Under the pieces are notes generated by a model that saw only the letters and a program-made list of their open reading frames with translations, made no database searches and was not told where the DNA came from. Shown piece after piece: positions 16,813 through 26,814 of a stretch of 64,000 bases of DNA. The position numbers were made by a program, and so were the translations under genes. Origin of the DNA: Sanguibacter suarezii NBRC 16159 (GTDB lineage Bacteria > Actinomycetota > Actinomycetes > Actinomycetales > Cellulomonadaceae); the NCBI RefSeq assembly GCF_001552735.1, contig NZ_BCRT01000004.1:217173-281172 (forward strand). The letters are read 5' to 3'. Every line of letters begins with the position of its first letter. Position 1 is the stretch's first letter.

Positions 16813-18072
16813 TCAGGCTGCCTGCGGCTCGTGGTTGGCGCCCGTGGTCCGCCGGCGCAGGGTCCACAGCGAGGCGAGGGTCACCAGGACCGAGAGCGCT
16901 CCGGCGACCAGGACGATCTCGAAGCCGGCGTGCGCCCCGGCCGCGTCGATCCGCTGCCCGCCGACCGACGTGCCGATCGACACCCCGACGCCCAGAGCGG
17001 TCCCCACCCAGGTGAGGCCCTCGGTCAGCTGGGACGGCGGGACGAGCAGCTGGACGAGGTTGTTGCCGTTGATGAGCGTCGGTGCGATCGCGAACCCGGT
17101 GACGAACATGACGACGGCGAGCATCGGCAGGCTCGTGACGAAGACGAACAGCGCTACCCCCACGGCCAGGGCGACCATCCCGACCGCGAACCGCTTCCAC
17201 AGCGGCGAGAGCCAGTGCTTGGCGCCGTAGAGCAGCCCGGAGATGAGGGAGCCGAGGGCGAAGACGCCGAGGATGGCGCCGGCGAGCGGTTCGTGCCCGG
17301 CCTCCTCGGCGAAGGCGATCGTCGCGACATCGGTGGCTCCGAAGATGGTACCCATCCCGATGAACACGGCGATGACGGCCAGCATGCCGCCGTTGAGCAG
17401 CACCGAGCGGTGCGTGACGCCGTGCTCGGGCATCGTGGGCGGCGGTTCGGTCGCGCGCAAGGACAGGAACCAGAACCCGCCGATCGTCACCGCGAGCAGC
17501 GGGATGATCAGCCCGGCCGTCGGCGTGACGCTGGTGGCCAGGATGGTCGCGAGCATCGGGCCGATGACGAAGCACAGCTCGTCCACGGCCGACTCGAAGG
17601 AGTAGGCGCTGTGCAGCTTGCGCGGGTCGCCGAGCAGGTGGGACCAGCGGGCTCGGACCATCGAGCCGACCGACCCGATGGTGGCGCCGGTGAGCACCGC
17701 GAAGACGTAGAGCCAGATCTGCGGGGTGCGCAGGGCGGCGCAGAGGATGAGGGCGACGAGGGAGGCCGCCGTGATGGCGAACATCGGCCGCATGATGCGG
17801 GACTGGCCCTTGCGGTCCACGAACCGGGCGATCTGAGGGGAGCAGATCGCCTGGGCGATGATGTACGCCGCGCTCACCCGGCCGCCGAGGGCGTAGGAGT
17901 CGTAGATCTGCTGGATCATCAGGACGATGCCGATGCCCACCATCGACATCGGCAACCGGGCGATGGCCCCCGCGGCGGAGAACTGCTTGGCGCCGGGGAT
18001 CGCGAGGATCGCCCGGTAGGGGTTGCGGGACGGCTTCACGACGGTCTGCGGCTGCTGGGGGTCCTCGGGCAC
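16813..18072 (-). CDS. Major facilitator superfamily transporter
   Basis: This 419-residue protein has about 12 hydrophobic segments in two halves, with a charged cytoplasmic loop near the middle (~residues 215-230). The inter-helix motif RFVDRKGQSRIMRPMF after TM2 is the MFS motif A region (here as D-x-x-G-x-x-R/K). Substrate is unknown; an exporter is as likely as an importer. It starts at GTG with GAGAAT 6 nt upstream, resembling the leaderless pattern. The pyruvate:quinone oxidoreductase gene follows on the same strand. Confidence 0.85.
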   Translation of the reverse strand: MPEDPQQPQTVVKPSRNPYRAILAIPGAKQFSAAGAIARLPMSMVGIGIVLMIQQIYDSYALGGRVSAAYIIAQAICSPQIARFVDRKGQSRIMRPMFAITAASLVALILCAALRTPQIWLYVFAVLTGATIGSVGSMVRARWSHLLGDPRKLHSAYSFESAVDELCFVIGPMLATILATSVTPTAGLIIPLLAVTIGGFWFLSLRATEPPPTMPEHGVTHRSVLLNGGMLAVIAVFIGMGTIFGATDVATIAFAEEAGHEPLAGAILGVFALGSLISGLLYGAKHWLSPLWKRFAVGMVALAVGVALFVFVTSLPMLAVVMFVTGFAIAPTLINGNNLVQLLVPPSQLTEGLTWVGTALGVGVSIGTSVGGQRIDAAGAHAGFEIVLVAGALSVLVTLASLWTLRRRTTGANHEPQAA

Positions 18073-18157
18073 TGCTCCATTCTCTCACCGCCTTCCTGAC
18101 CCGCAGAGGGGCCGCTTTCCACGCGACGGCGCTCGTGTCTGCGGGCATGATGGGCTG

Positions 18158-18493
18158 ATGAATGGTGACCTGGCCGGCGCCGTGTCCGCCGACGATCTGA
18201 GCATCCGCAACAACACCGAGATCCACCGCTTCGAGGCGGTGGTCCCCAACGGCGACGTGGTGGGCTACCTCGTCTACGACCCCGTCCCACGGCAGGACGC
18301 GGGCGGCAAGGGGATGTTCGTGGTGGTCCGCACGGTGGTGGACCCGGAGGTGGAGGGGAGCGGCGTCGCGGCCCTGCTCACTCGCACCGCGCTGGACCAC
18401 GCGCGCGAGCAGCACCTCACCGTGATCCCCGAGTGCTCCTACGCCCGTGCCTTCATCGACCAGCACCCGGAGTACCAGGACCTCCTGCCCTGA
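18158..18493 (+). CDS. Small GNAT-fold (NATD1/YjdJ-like) acetyltransferase
   Basis: This 111-residue protein is the short GNAT form. Residues include FEAVVPNGDVVGYLVYD, the acetyl-CoA loop region VDPEVEGSGVAALLTRTALDHAR and the family ending IPECSYARAFIDQHPEYQDLL. The start at 18158 is chosen because CATGAT lies 6 nt upstream; an upstream 45-codon extension has no family similarity. Substrates of this family are unknown. It runs convergently into the GH3 gene, leaving 14 bp between the two stops. Confidence 0.8.
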   Translation: MNGDLAGAVSADDLSIRNNTEIHRFEAVVPNGDVVGYLVYDPVPRQDAGGKGMFVVVRTVVDPEVEGSGVAALLTRTALDHAREQHLTVIPECSYARAFIDQHPEYQDLLP

Positions 18494-18507
18494 CGGCGGC
18501 CGGGCCC

Positions 18508-20394
18508 TCAGCCCAGCGGCCCGACGAGTCCCGCACCCAAGTCGAACAGCGGCACCTGACCGTCGCCGACGTTGATCGGCTGTTGCTCGGCCGAGGCGGG
18601 CCAGCTCATCGGCAGCGTGCCGGTCGGGTCGACGGCGCCGAGCAGCACGTCCGTCACACCGGCGCCCTCACTGCCCGGCAACCAGCCGGCCACCAGCGCG
18701 TTCGCCCACTGCTCGGCTCCGCCGAGGTCGATGGGGCGGCCGGAGTAGACGACCACCACGGTGGGGATCCCTGCGTCGCGCAGCGCCTGCAGGGTGACCA
18801 CGTCGAAGCCGGTGAGCCGCACGCCGTCGGGCCGGTCGCCCTCGAACTCCGCGTAGGGGGTCTCCCCGACGACGGCGATCGCCACGTCGACCTGCCCGGC
18901 GACCTCGGCGAGGGTCTCGTCAGACAGTCGTCGCTCGGAGACGACCGTGCCGCCGGCGTCGGCCGCGGCGAAGGCCGCCTCGGCGGCCTCCAGGACCGTG
19001 GTGCCCTCGATCGTGTCCCCGCTCGCACCCTGCCAGGTGATGGTCCAGCCGCCGGCCTGGTTGCCCAGGTCGTCCGCGCCGGACCCGGTGACGAGCACCC
19101 GCGAGGCCGTGGAGATCGGCAGCACGCCGTCGTTGGTGAGCACCACCTGGGACTTGGCGACGGCCTCCCGGGCCAGCGCGCGGTGCTCGTCGCTGCCCAC
19201 GGTCTCAGCGAGGGTGCGGTCGGCGAGCGGGGCCTCGAACAGCCCGAGCTCGAACTTCTTGGTGAGGATCCGGCGGTTGGCGTCGTCGATGCGTGACATC
19301 TCCACCTCGCCGTCCTCCACCGCGGTGGTGAGGTGGGTGATGAAGGCGTCGTACTCGGTGGGCACCATGACCATGTCGATCCCGGCGTTGATCGCCTGGA
19401 CCACCTCCTGGTGGGTGAAGCCGGCGTAGGCGTCGATCTGGTCGATCCCGTTCCAGTCCGAGACGACGAACCCGTCGAAGCCGAGCTCGTCCTTGAGGAG
19501 GTCGGTCAGCAGCGCGGTGCTGCCGTGCGCCTTCTCGCCGTTGACGCTGGAGAAGGTGACCATGATCGAGGCGACGTCAGCCTCGATCGCCGCGAGGTAC
19601 GGAGGCAGGTGGATCGCGCGCAGCTCGGCGTCGGTCAGGACGGCGTCGCCCTGGTCGACCCCGCCGGAGGTGCCGCCGTCGGCGACGAAGTGCTTGGCGG
19701 TGGCCAGGATGGAGGACGGCGACCCGCCGAGCGTCGCGCCCTGGTACCCGGTGATGATCGGCGTCATCGACGTCACGAGCGCGGGGTCCTCGCCGAAGGA
19801 CTCGTAGGTGCGCCCCCAGCGGTCGTCACGAGCCACGCACAGGCACGGTGAGAAGGTCCAGTCCGCCCCGGTCGCGGCGACCTCCTCCGCGGTGGCCTGG
19901 CCGATCTTCTCCACCAGCGCCGGGTCACGCGTGGCGCCCAGGCCGATGTTGTGGGGGAAGACCGTCGCCCCGGTGAGGGTGTTGTTCCCGTGCACGGCGT
20001 CGATGCCGTAGAGGATCGGGATGCCCAGCGGGGTCTGCGCCGCGGCGGCCTGGAAGTCGTCGTACATGTCGGCCCAGGCCTGCGGGGTGTTGGGATCAGG
20101 GGCGGACCCGCCGCCGCTGAGCACGGAGCCGAGGCGCAGGGCCGTGACCGTCTCGGTGGTGATGGAGCCACGTTCCGCCTGGGTCATCTGGCCGATCTTG
20201 TCCGCCAGGTCCATCCGGGCCAGCAGGTCCTCGACCCGCTCGTCGACCGGGAGGGTGGGGTCCAGGTACGGGGCGGCCTGCGTCGGCGGGTCCGTGGGTG
20301 CGGTGGCGTCCGTGCCGCAGGCGGCGGTGGCTGTGGCCGCCAGCGCCAGGACGAGTGCGACGGGCAGACGGGCGGCGAAGGGCGCACGAGGCAT
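18508..20394 (-). CDS. Exported glycoside hydrolase family 3 beta-glucosidase
   Basis: This 628-residue GH3 enzyme carries an N-terminal export signal (FAARLPVALVLALAATATAACG). The Cys could be lipidated, though the lipobox is imperfect. The GH3 (alpha/beta)8 domain has KHFVADGG and the nucleophile region GFDGFVVSDWNGID with the catalytic Asp. The alpha/beta sandwich domain follows (VLVTGSGADDLGNQAGGWTITWQG, AIAVVGETPYAEFEGDR, VVVVYSGRPIDL). It lacks the long fibronectin tail of larger members. It probably removes glucose from cello- or other beta-oligosaccharides at the cell surface. The ATG at 20394 has CAGAGT 6 nt upstream, and a 120-codon upstream extension is rejected. Confidence 0.9.
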   Translation of the reverse strand: MPRAPFAARLPVALVLALAATATAACGTDATAPTDPPTQAAPYLDPTLPVDERVEDLLARMDLADKIGQMTQAERGSITTETVTALRLGSVLSGGGSAPDPNTPQAWADMYDDFQAAAAQTPLGIPILYGIDAVHGNNTLTGATVFPHNIGLGATRDPALVEKIGQATAEEVAATGADWTFSPCLCVARDDRWGRTYESFGEDPALVTSMTPIITGYQGATLGGSPSSILATAKHFVADGGTSGGVDQGDAVLTDAELRAIHLPPYLAAIEADVASIMVTFSSVNGEKAHGSTALLTDLLKDELGFDGFVVSDWNGIDQIDAYAGFTHQEVVQAINAGIDMVMVPTEYDAFITHLTTAVEDGEVEMSRIDDANRRILTKKFELGLFEAPLADRTLAETVGSDEHRALAREAVAKSQVVLTNDGVLPISTASRVLVTGSGADDLGNQAGGWTITWQGASGDTIEGTTVLEAAEAAFAAADAGGTVVSERRLSDETLAEVAGQVDVAIAVVGETPYAEFEGDRPDGVRLTGFDVVTLQALRDAGIPTVVVVYSGRPIDLGGAEQWANALVAGWLPGSEGAGVTDVLLGAVDPTGTLPMSWPASAEQQPINVGDGQVPLFDLGAGLVGPLG

Positions 20395-20451
20395 GAGGAC
20401 ACTCTGGCACAAATCGCTGCTATCCGTCATCGGGTGTGTCGCTCTCCGCCC

Positions 20452-20492
20452 ACGACGACGGCCGCCAGGGAGTCCCTGACGGCCGTCGTCGT
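20452..20492 (-). terminator. Terminator of pgm
   Basis: A 19-bp inverted repeat with one mismatch (ACGACGACGGCCGCCAGGG paired with its complement) and a very short loop follows the pgm stop codon on the minus strand. Confidence 0.7.
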
Positions 20493-20539
20493 CAGCGGGG
20501 CGGCGGTGCGCCGTCCCGCGTGGGGGTCGCTGCCGCTCG

Positions 20540-22213
20540 TCAGCTGCCGAGCGCGTCGCTGACCAGCGACTTCGCTGCTTCCTGGACCTCGACGAGGTGC
20601 TCGGGGGAGACGAAGGACTCGGCGTAGATCTTGTAGACGTTCTCCGTGCCGGAGGGGCGTGCGGCGAACCACGCGTTCTCCGTGGTGACCTTGAGCCCAC
20701 CGATCGGGGCCCCGTTGCTCGGGGCCGTGGTGAGCTTGGCGGTGATCTCCTCACCGGCCAGCTGGGAGGCGGTCACCTGCTCGGGGGAGAGCTTGGCCAG
20801 GGTGGCCTTCTGCTCGAGGGTCGCGGGGGCGTCCACCCGGGCGTACCAGGACTCCCCGTACTGGTCGACGAGCGCGGCGTGGTGCTCGGACGGGGACTTC
20901 CCGGTCGTGGCGATGATCTCCGAGGCGAGCAGCGCGAGCAGGATGCCGTCCTTGTCGGTGGTCCACACCGACCCGTCCTTGCGCAGGAAGGACGCACCGG
21001 CGGACTCCTCGCCACCGAAGCCGACCGAGCCGTTGAGCAGGCCCGGCACGAACCACTTGAAGCCGACGGGCACCTCGTCCAGGCGCCGGCCGAGGCCGCC
21101 GGCGACCCGGTCGATGAGCGCGGAGGACACGAGGGTCTTGCCGATGGCCGCGGTCTCCGGCCAGCCGGGACGGGCGCCGCCGTAGAGGTAGCTGATGGCT
21201 ACGGCGAGGTAATGGTTGGGGTTCATCAGCCCGGCGTCGGGGGTGACGATCCCGTGGCGGTCGGAGTCGGCGTCGTTCCCGGTCGCGATGTCGTAGGGCG
21301 CGCCCTGCTCCATCGCCCGGACCAGCGAGGCCATCGCCGAGGGGGAGGAGCAGTCCATGCGGATCTTCGCGTCCCAGTCCAGGGTCATGAAGGCCCAGCG
21401 CGGGTCGACCTGCGGGTTGACCACCGTGAGGTCGAGGCCGTAGCGCTCGCCGATCGCCCCCCAGTACTCCACGGACGCCCCGCCGAGCGGGTCGGCGCCG
21501 ATCCGCACACCGGCGGCGCGGATCGCGTCGATGTCCAGGACCGTGGCGAGGTCGTCGACGTAGGCGACGAGGTAGTCGTGGCGGTGGGTCGTCTCCGCCT
21601 CCAGCGCCGTCTCCAGGGAGACCCGGCGCACCTGCCCGACGCCGCTGCGCAGGATCTCGTTGGCGCGGTCGGCGATCCAGCTGGTCGCGTCGGAGTCGGC
21701 CGGCCCGCCGTGCGGGGGGTTGTACTTGAAGCCGCCGTCACGCGGGGGGTTGTGGGACGGGGTCACCACGATGCCGTCCGCCCGGCCGGGACCGGTGGTC
21801 AGCACGCCCTCCGCGGTGCTCGCTCCGTTGTGCAGCAAGATCGCGTGGGAGACCGCCGGGGTGGGGGTGTAGGAGTCGCGGGCGTCGACGTACGTCTGGA
21901 CACCGGCTGCGGCCAGCACCTCCAGCGCCGTCTGCCAGGCCGGCAGGGAGAGGGCGTGGGTGTCGCGGCCGATGAACAGCGGGCCGTCGGTGCCCTGGGA
22001 CCGGCGGTACTCCACGATCGCCGCGGTGGTGGCGATGATGTGGGCTTCGTTGAAGGCGCGGTCAAGGCTCGAGCCACGGTGTCCGGAGGTGCCGAAGACG
22101 ACCTTCTGCGTCGGGTCGTCCACGTCCGGGGTGAGGTCGTAGTACGCGCCGACCACGGCGTCGACATCGATGAGGTCTTCGGGAAGGGCAACTGTGCCTG
22201 CGCGGGGATCCAT
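20540..22213 (-). CDS. pgm: Phosphoglucomutase, alpha-D-glucose phosphate-specific
   Basis: This 557-residue alpha-D-phosphohexomutase interconverts glucose-1-phosphate and glucose-6-phosphate for glycogen, trehalose and cell-envelope sugars. The phosphoserine loop is [20 protein letters not shown], the Mg loop [12 protein letters not shown], and the sugar-binding loop [14 protein letters not shown]. The C-terminal phosphate loop is [15 protein letters not shown]. All four domains are intact and the length matches bacterial Pgm. The N-terminus [14 protein letters not shown] confirms the start; the longer upstream reading frame has no homology. CAAGAT lies 6 nt before the ATG. Confidence 0.95.
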   Translation of the reverse strand: MDPRAGTVALPEDLIDVDAVVGAYYDLTPDVDDPTQKVVFGTSGHRGSSLDRAFNEAHIIATTAAIVEYRRSQGTDGPLFIGRDTHALSLPAWQTALEVLAAAGVQTYVDARDSYTPTPAVSHAILLHNGASTAEGVLTTGPGRADGIVVTPSHNPPRDGGFKYNPPHGGPADSDATSWIADRANEILRSGVGQVRRVSLETALEAETTHRHDYLVAYVDDLATVLDIDAIRAAGVRIGADPLGGASVEYWGAIGERYGLDLTVVNPQVDPRWAFMTLDWDAKIRMDCSSPSAMASLVRAMEQGAPYDIATGNDADSDRHGIVTPDAGLMNPNHYLAVAISYLYGGARPGWPETAAIGKTLVSSALIDRVAGGLGRRLDEVPVGFKWFVPGLLNGSVGFGGEESAGASFLRKDGSVWTTDKDGILLALLASEIIATTGKSPSEHHAALVDQYGESWYARVDAPATLEQKATLAKLSPEQVTASQLAGEEITAKLTTAPSNGAPIGGLKVTTENAWFAARPSGTENVYKIYAESFVSPEHLVEVQEAAKSLVSDALGS

Positions 22214-22288
22214 GCCTCGATCTTGCCACCGAGGCCCGGTCGCAGCAGTGCGGCGCACCCGCGCGCCGTCGCGTGGATCGGGTGCCGG

Positions 22289-22294
22289 TACGCT
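22289..22294 (+). promoter_or_regulatory. -10 hexamer of leaderless DUF5926-gene promoter
   Basis: TACGCT lies exactly 6 nt before the ATG at 22301. Confidence 0.65.
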
Positions 22295-22300
22295 CGTGCC

Positions 22301-23128
22301 ATGGCTAAGAACACGACCCCTGAGTTTGTGCTGCGTCCGTTCGAGGGGATCGCCGGCGAGCCCGACCTCGTCGCCCTGCGTGAGGTGGTGCCCGCCGCGA
22401 CCGCCGTCGCCCGCACCACCGCGGAGTACGGCGCCCGCGAGATCACCTTCACGACCGTCCTTCCCGGTGGCTGGCCGGCCCTGCACCGCGCCGACGGCAC
22501 CGTCTTCGTCGCGCTGCAGACCAACGCCGGCTCCGGCGATGCCAGCCGCGACCTGGCCCAGGCTGCTCTGGACGCTGTCGAGCTCGAGCCCGGTCAGTCG
22601 CTGACGTCGACCGGCCTGCCCGGCCCCGGCCCGCGCCTGCAGGACATCCTCGACCTCTCGGTCCCGCTCGAGATCACCGTCCACGACGGCTTCGACTACT
22701 GGTTCGACCCGGCCGAGCCGCTCGCCGCCGACGTGCGCGAGTCCCTCGACGAGGCGAACTCCACGCTCATCGAGACGGTCAAGCTCTCCTCCGTCGAGAG
22801 CGCCTACTGGTGCCGGATGGGTGCACGGGAGTACCTGCGCTGGGCCATGCCCTTCGACGAGGACACCGTCATCAGCGCGGTCGCCCGTCTGCACGCCAAG
22901 CGTCAGTCCGGCTTCGGCGGGTCGAAGTTCCTCGGCGCCTTCCGCTCCTCCGGCATCGTCATCCCCGTCTGGGAGCTGCCCAAGGGCTCCGAGGCTGAGG
23001 ACATCGAGGCCGCCGTGGCCGAGTTCTGGCCGACCCTCGAGGCCGAGCTGACCAACGACGCCCCGCTCACCGCTGATGAGCGCCGCGCCCGCGCCGGCAT
23101 CGTCTCCCGCCAGGTCACCCTCCGCTGA
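22301..23128 (+). CDS. DUF5926 family protein
   Basis: This 275-residue protein matches the actinobacterial DUF5926 family, function unknown. No signal peptide, membrane segment or catalytic signature is visible. Conserved-looking segments are [37 protein letters not shown] and [20 protein letters not shown]. The C-terminal part ([15 protein letters not shown]) is basic. The ATG is fixed by a -10 hexamer 6 nt upstream. It is divergent from pgm with 87 bp between start codons. Confidence 0.8.
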   Translation: MAKNTTPEFVLRPFEGIAGEPDLVALREVVPAATAVARTTAEYGAREITFTTVLPGGWPALHRADGTVFVALQTNAGSGDASRDLAQAALDAVELEPGQSLTSTGLPGPGPRLQDILDLSVPLEITVHDGFDYWFDPAEPLAADVRESLDEANSTLIETVKLSSVESAYWCRMGAREYLRWAMPFDEDTVISAVARLHAKRQSGFGGSKFLGAFRSSGIVIPVWELPKGSEAEDIEAAVAEFWPTLEAELTNDAPLTADERRARAGIVSRQVTLR

Positions 23129-23140
23129 CCTGCCCCCGGT

Positions 23141-23192
23141 CCACCTCGTCCCGCTCTCGCCCGCCCCGGGCGGGAGGCGGGAACGGGGTGGA
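23141..23192 (+). terminator. Possible terminator after DUF5926 gene
   Basis: An imperfect GC-rich dyad (CCACCTCGTCCCGC with a complementary GCGGGAACGGGGTGG) lies just after the stop codon. A nested CCCGCCCC/GGGCGGG occupies its centre. Confidence 0.4.
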
Positions 23193-23235
23193 GGCCGGGC
23201 GGGTGGACGATGAGGTGAAGGGCACCGCGGGCGAC

Positions 23236-23241
23236 TAGGGT
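23236..23241 (+). promoter_or_regulatory. -10 hexamer of glycosyltransferase gene promoter
   Basis: TAGGGT lies 7 nt before the GTG at 23249, close to leaderless spacing. Confidence 0.5.
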
Positions 23242-23248
23242 TGGCACC

Positions 23249-24109
23249 GTGATAGGTGAGCCCCAGCCCAAGGACGAAGCGGCGCAACAGCAGGACCGCG
23301 CCGACAAGGTCCTCGTGCACGTGCGGCGTGCGAAGTCGGCGACAGCCCAGCTCAGCGAGCGTGACCGCGCACGCCAGCGGGTCGCCGTGATCATCCCGGC
23401 CAAGGACGAGGCCCGGCGCATCGCCGCGACCGTCCGGGCCGCCAAGGCCATCCCGCACGTCGACCTCGTCCTCGTCGTCGACGACGGCAGCGAGGACAAC
23501 ACCCAGGACGTCGCGCGCGACGCCGGAGCCGTCGTCGTGCGGCACTCCCACAACCGCGGCAAGGCCGCCGCGATGGAGACCGGCGCAGCCGTCGTCGCCA
23601 TGCGCGACGCCGCCGGCCGCGCCCCGCGCCTGCTGCTCTTCATCGACGGCGACCTCGCCGAGACGGCCGTCAACACGGCCCCGCTCGTGGGCCCCGTCCT
23701 GGACGGCCAGGCGGACATGTCCATCGCGCTGCTGCCGCCCCAGCCCGGAGCCGGTGGTCGCGGGATCGTCGTGGGGGCCGCCCGCCGAGCCATCGCCTCG
23801 ATGACCGGGTGGACTCCGACCCAGCCGTTGTCCGGCATGCGGTGCCTGACCCGCGAGGCCTTCGAGGCCGCCACGCCCCTGGCGCGCGGGTGGGGGGTCG
23901 AGACGGGCCTGACCATCGACCTGCTGCGCCTGGGCTACGTGGCCGTGGAGGTCCCGTGCGACCTGCGCCACCGCCCCTCCGGGACGGACCTGCGCGGCCA
24001 GATGCACCGCGCCGCCCAGTACCGCGACGTGCAGCTGGCCGTCAGCGCGCGCCGGGTGCGCGCCGTCGGCGGCGCCGTCCGTGGGGTCGGGACGAAGAAG
24101 AAGGCCTGA
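23249..24109 (+). CDS. Family 2 glycosyltransferase (GpgS/dolichol-phosphate sugar transferase-like)
   Basis: This 286-residue GT-A enzyme has a charged ~45-residue N-terminus followed by [18 protein letters not shown], the nucleotide-binding [18 protein letters not shown], and a DGD metal motif in [11 protein letters not shown]. The later [14 protein letters not shown] and [17 protein letters not shown] segments place it near glucosyl-3-phosphoglycerate synthase and dolichyl-phosphate sugar transferases. No membrane anchor is present. The acceptor is uncertain. It converges with the 851-residue membrane protein gene, which ends 64 bp away. Confidence 0.85.
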   Translation: MIGEPQPKDEAAQQQDRADKVLVHVRRAKSATAQLSERDRARQRVAVIIPAKDEARRIAATVRAAKAIPHVDLVLVVDDGSEDNTQDVARDAGAVVVRHSHNRGKAAAMETGAAVVAMRDAAGRAPRLLLFIDGDLAETAVNTAPLVGPVLDGQADMSIALLPPQPGAGGRGIVVGAARRAIASMTGWTPTQPLSGMRCLTREAFEAATPLARGWGVETGLTIDLLRLGYVAVEVPCDLRHRPSGTDLRGQMHRAAQYRDVQLAVSARRVRAVGGAVRGVGTKKKA

Positions 24110-24173
24110 GGCCCGCTCGCTGGTCAGCCGAGTCCCTGGTCGGCCAGCTGGTCGGGGGACCCGGACGTCCAGG

Positions 24174-26729
24174 TCAGCTGGCTGACTGGTCCGCCGCTCG
24201 CCGGGCGGCCGCCTGGCGGGACTTGGTGCGCAGCGTGAGCATCCACCCCGCGTAGGTGGCCGCGATGAGCGGCACCAGCACGGACATGCCGACTGCCAGG
24301 ATCACCACGCCCGAGTCGTTGACCAGCGTGCCGATCCCGAGGGCGATGCCCACGCTGATCACCCCGGGGGTGAACATCGGGGCGTCGGTGGTGATCTGCT
24401 TGAGCGGTGCGCCCTCGGTCAGCCAGGCGTACGGCTCGGTGTCGGTCGCCTTGCTCGCCGCGCGCAGCGGCCGGCCCAGCACGAGGACGATGACCAGCAG
24501 ACCGGCGATGCCCACCAGGGCCAGCGGGTTGGAGAAGGTCGCGATGTTCGACTCGACCTTGCGCACCAGCACGTCCCACAGCCCGCCGTCGAGCACGGTG
24601 TCGACGAAGCCGCCCAGGTGGGTGCGGTCGGCGGGCGGCCGCAACCAGTCCAGGACCGAGAAGGTCATGACCACGACGGCGCCCGCGACGAGCACGCCGA
24701 GCACCCGCCGCCAGGTGACTGTGATGCCTGCGGCGAGCAGCGCCAGGATCGCGAAGGCTGGCACGAGGGCGGGCGGGCCGCCGAAGTCCGCGCCGATCCC
24801 CGGAGCGCCGTCGAGCACGACCGCGACGGCGCCCACGGCCAGCACGGCCGCGGCGGCCAGGCGGCGACGCCCGTGGGAGACGAGCCAGTTGCTCACGGCC
24901 GCGGCGAGCAGCACCGTGGTCGTGGCGAACAGCGCGAAGGCGGTGTTGTTGAAGCCGTAGAAGCGCCCGGCGACCATCGGCTGGATGCCCATGAGAGCGG
25001 AGACCTGCAGGTGCGCGCCGGTCGCGACGTCGACCGCGAGGACGACCGCGGTGATGGTGGCGACGATGACCACCGGCCCGAACAACCAGGTGCGCCACGG
25101 CGGCAGGACGGCGACCGCGGTGATCGCGGCGATCCACGCCAGGATGAGCACGGTGAGCGCCAGGCCCGGTGCCGACGCGCGCCACCACGGCACGAGGTTG
25201 GCCAGCAGCGTCGCGACAGGGATCGCCGCGATCGCGATGCCCGCGGCACGCAGCACCGTGAGCACCACGACCGGCGCTCGGCTCAGCACGGGCGCGAGCC
25301 GGTCGGCGATCCGGGACCGGACGGGCGCCGGTGCGGCGTCGGTGCCGGCCGGCGAGGGCGCCCGGGTGTGCGCCGGGGTGCTCGCCGACGGGGTGCTGCG
25401 TGCGATCGCGTCCAGCAGACGACGGCTGAAGCCGAGGGACACGGCCGCGAAGAGCAGCAGGTTGACGATGCAGTAGAGCAGGAAGAAGCCCTCGATCAGC
25501 GGGGCGGTGGCCAGGGCGTGCCGCTCGGCGTCGACGAGGGAGGCGACCCGCACGGAGGCCGGGGCGGCGGAGGCGTCAGAGGTCATCGGCGACCCGACCA
25601 GTGCGCTGCGCGGCAGGTCGTCGCTGAGGTCGAGGAGCTTGGCGACGGTCGGCAGCACGTCCGTGGCCTGCACGATCCCCGGCTGGCGGGTCGAGCGCGA
25701 GGTGAGGGTGCCCACCGGGGTCCCGCCGCCGACGATGGCGGCCACCCCGAGGCGGGACGTCGTCCCCGGGTCGGAGTGGGAGGTGAGCAGCACGGTCGTG
25801 CGGCCCAGGGTCGGGTCGTCCGCACGCGCCGCGGCGAGCACCGCGGCGACGTTCTCGTCGACCGTCGTGACGTCCAGGGCGTGGATGGAGTCCGACGTCG
25901 GCTCGAGCTCCTCCTCGATCCCGGGCTCGACCTCAGGCTCGTCCTCCGCGCCGTCCAGGTCGACGTCGGGCTGAGGCTTGGTCTCGGTCCCGTAGCCGAG
26001 GCGGCGCACCGAGCCTGCGTCGACGACGACGAGCTCGGAGGACTCCAGCGCCGTGGCCACCGAGTCGGAGAGGTCAGCGGTGGGCGGGATCGGTGTGGTG
26101 CCCTGGGACGTGGGCAGGTAGGTCCCGGCGACGGTGCCCTGCGAGGTGGACAGCGCGATCGCCGCGCCCGGGCCGATCGCTGTCGCGGGGATCCCGGCCG
26201 CGGCGACCGCGTCACCAAAGGCGCCGATGACTGCGCTGAAGGACTGCTCGGCGACGCCGGTCAGGTACTCCTCCCAGGCGGGCACGGCCGGTGCGGTGCC
26301 CGCGGCGGGGTTCTCCAGGAGCCGGCACGGGGTGGACTTGGCGTTGTAGCCGTCGCCGGCCCGGTTCCCGGCCGAGAGGGCGAGCCAGCCGTCCGCTGGG
26401 CAGGCGGTGGAGCGCACGGTCCGGACGACGAGGTTGCCGATCGATCCGTCCTGAGCCAGGCTCCACAGCGCCGGCGTGCCCAGCTCGGTCACGTCGTCCC
26501 AGGTCAGGCCGCCGGTGCCGATGATGATGACGCGGTCCGGGCCGGCGGCGGTGGCCGCGTGCGCCACCCCGGGTGCCGGGCTGGTCCCGGTAGTCCCGAC
26601 GGCGACGGCCGCGCTCGGGGTGACCAGCAGACCGAGCAGCACCGCGCACACGGCGAGCAGCGCCGAGGCTGCCGCCCGCGCTCGGCGGAGGTCGCGGCGT
26701 CGGACAGGGGCGCTCAGGGTGTGGGGCAC
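24174..26729 (-). CDS. Membrane protein with exported alkaline-phosphatase-superfamily-like domain
   Basis: This 851-residue protein has an N-terminal signal/anchor ([22 protein letters not shown]), then a ~350-residue extracytoplasmic domain. That domain begins [16 protein letters not shown], holds [11 protein letters not shown] and ends [12 protein letters not shown] and [16 protein letters not shown], a layout seen in sulfatase/phosphatase-fold proteins, though metal ligands are not all obvious. The C-terminal ~420 residues hold roughly ten transmembrane helices with [14 protein letters not shown] and [20 protein letters not shown], motifs recalling uncharacterised multi-pass proteins with RFYGxGN signatures. 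Function is unknown; envelope polymer or lipid-linked phosphate chemistry is a guess. Leaderless GTG start with TAGGCT 6 nt upstream. Confidence 0.75.
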   Translation of the reverse strand: MPHTLSAPVRRRDLRRARAAASALLAVCAVLLGLLVTPSAAVAVGTTGTSPAPGVAHAATAAGPDRVIIIGTGGLTWDDVTELGTPALWSLAQDGSIGNLVVRTVRSTACPADGWLALSAGNRAGDGYNAKSTPCRLLENPAAGTAPAVPAWEEYLTGVAEQSFSAVIGAFGDAVAAAGIPATAIGPGAAIALSTSQGTVAGTYLPTSQGTTPIPPTADLSDSVATALESSELVVVDAGSVRRLGYGTETKPQPDVDLDGAEDEPEVEPGIEEELEPTSDSIHALDVTTVDENVAAVLAAARADDPTLGRTTVLLTSHSDPGTTSRLGVAAIVGGGTPVGTLTSRSTRQPGIVQATDVLPTVAKLLDLSDDLPRSALVGSPMTSDASAAPASVRVASLVDAERHALATAPLIEGFFLLYCIVNLLLFAAVSLGFSRRLLDAIARSTPSASTPAHTRAPSPAGTDAAPAPVRSRIADRLAPVLSRAPVVVLTVLRAAGIAIAAIPVATLLANLVPWWRASAPGLALTVLILAWIAAITAVAVLPPWRTWLFGPVVIVATITAVVLAVDVATGAHLQVSALMGIQPMVAGRFYGFNNTAFALFATTTVLLAAAVSNWLVSHGRRRLAAAAVLAVGAVAVVLDGAPGIGADFGGPPALVPAFAILALLAAGITVTWRRVLGVLVAGAVVVMTFSVLDWLRPPADRTHLGGFVDTVLDGGLWDVLVRKVESNIATFSNPLALVGIAGLLVIVLVLGRPLRAASKATDTEPYAWLTEGAPLKQITTDAPMFTPGVISVGIALGIGTLVNDSGVVILAVGMSVLVPLIAATYAGWMLTLRTKSRQAAARRAADQSAS

Positions 26730-26735
26730 CGGATC

Positions 26736-26741
26736 AGCCTA
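26736..26741 (-). promoter_or_regulatory. -10 hexamer of leaderless promoter for the 851-residue membrane protein gene
   Basis: On the minus strand TAGGCT lies exactly 6 nt before the GTG at 26729. Confidence 0.6.
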
Positions 26742-26814
26742 GATGCCGCGGCCCGCGCGTCGCTGCTCTGACGGCCGCAGATGCGGTAGGCCCTGTGAAT
26801 CCTGCGTGAAGGCG

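Noticed and set aside
20395..20754. N-terminal 120-codon extension of the GH3 gene
   Set aside because: It overlaps the pgm 3' end on the same strand, has no homology, and the signal peptide plus -10 hexamer fix the start at 20394.
22214..24007. Upstream extension of pgm by nearly 600 codons
   Set aside because: It is antisense to DUF5926 and the glycosyltransferase, and Pgm begins at the known N-terminus.
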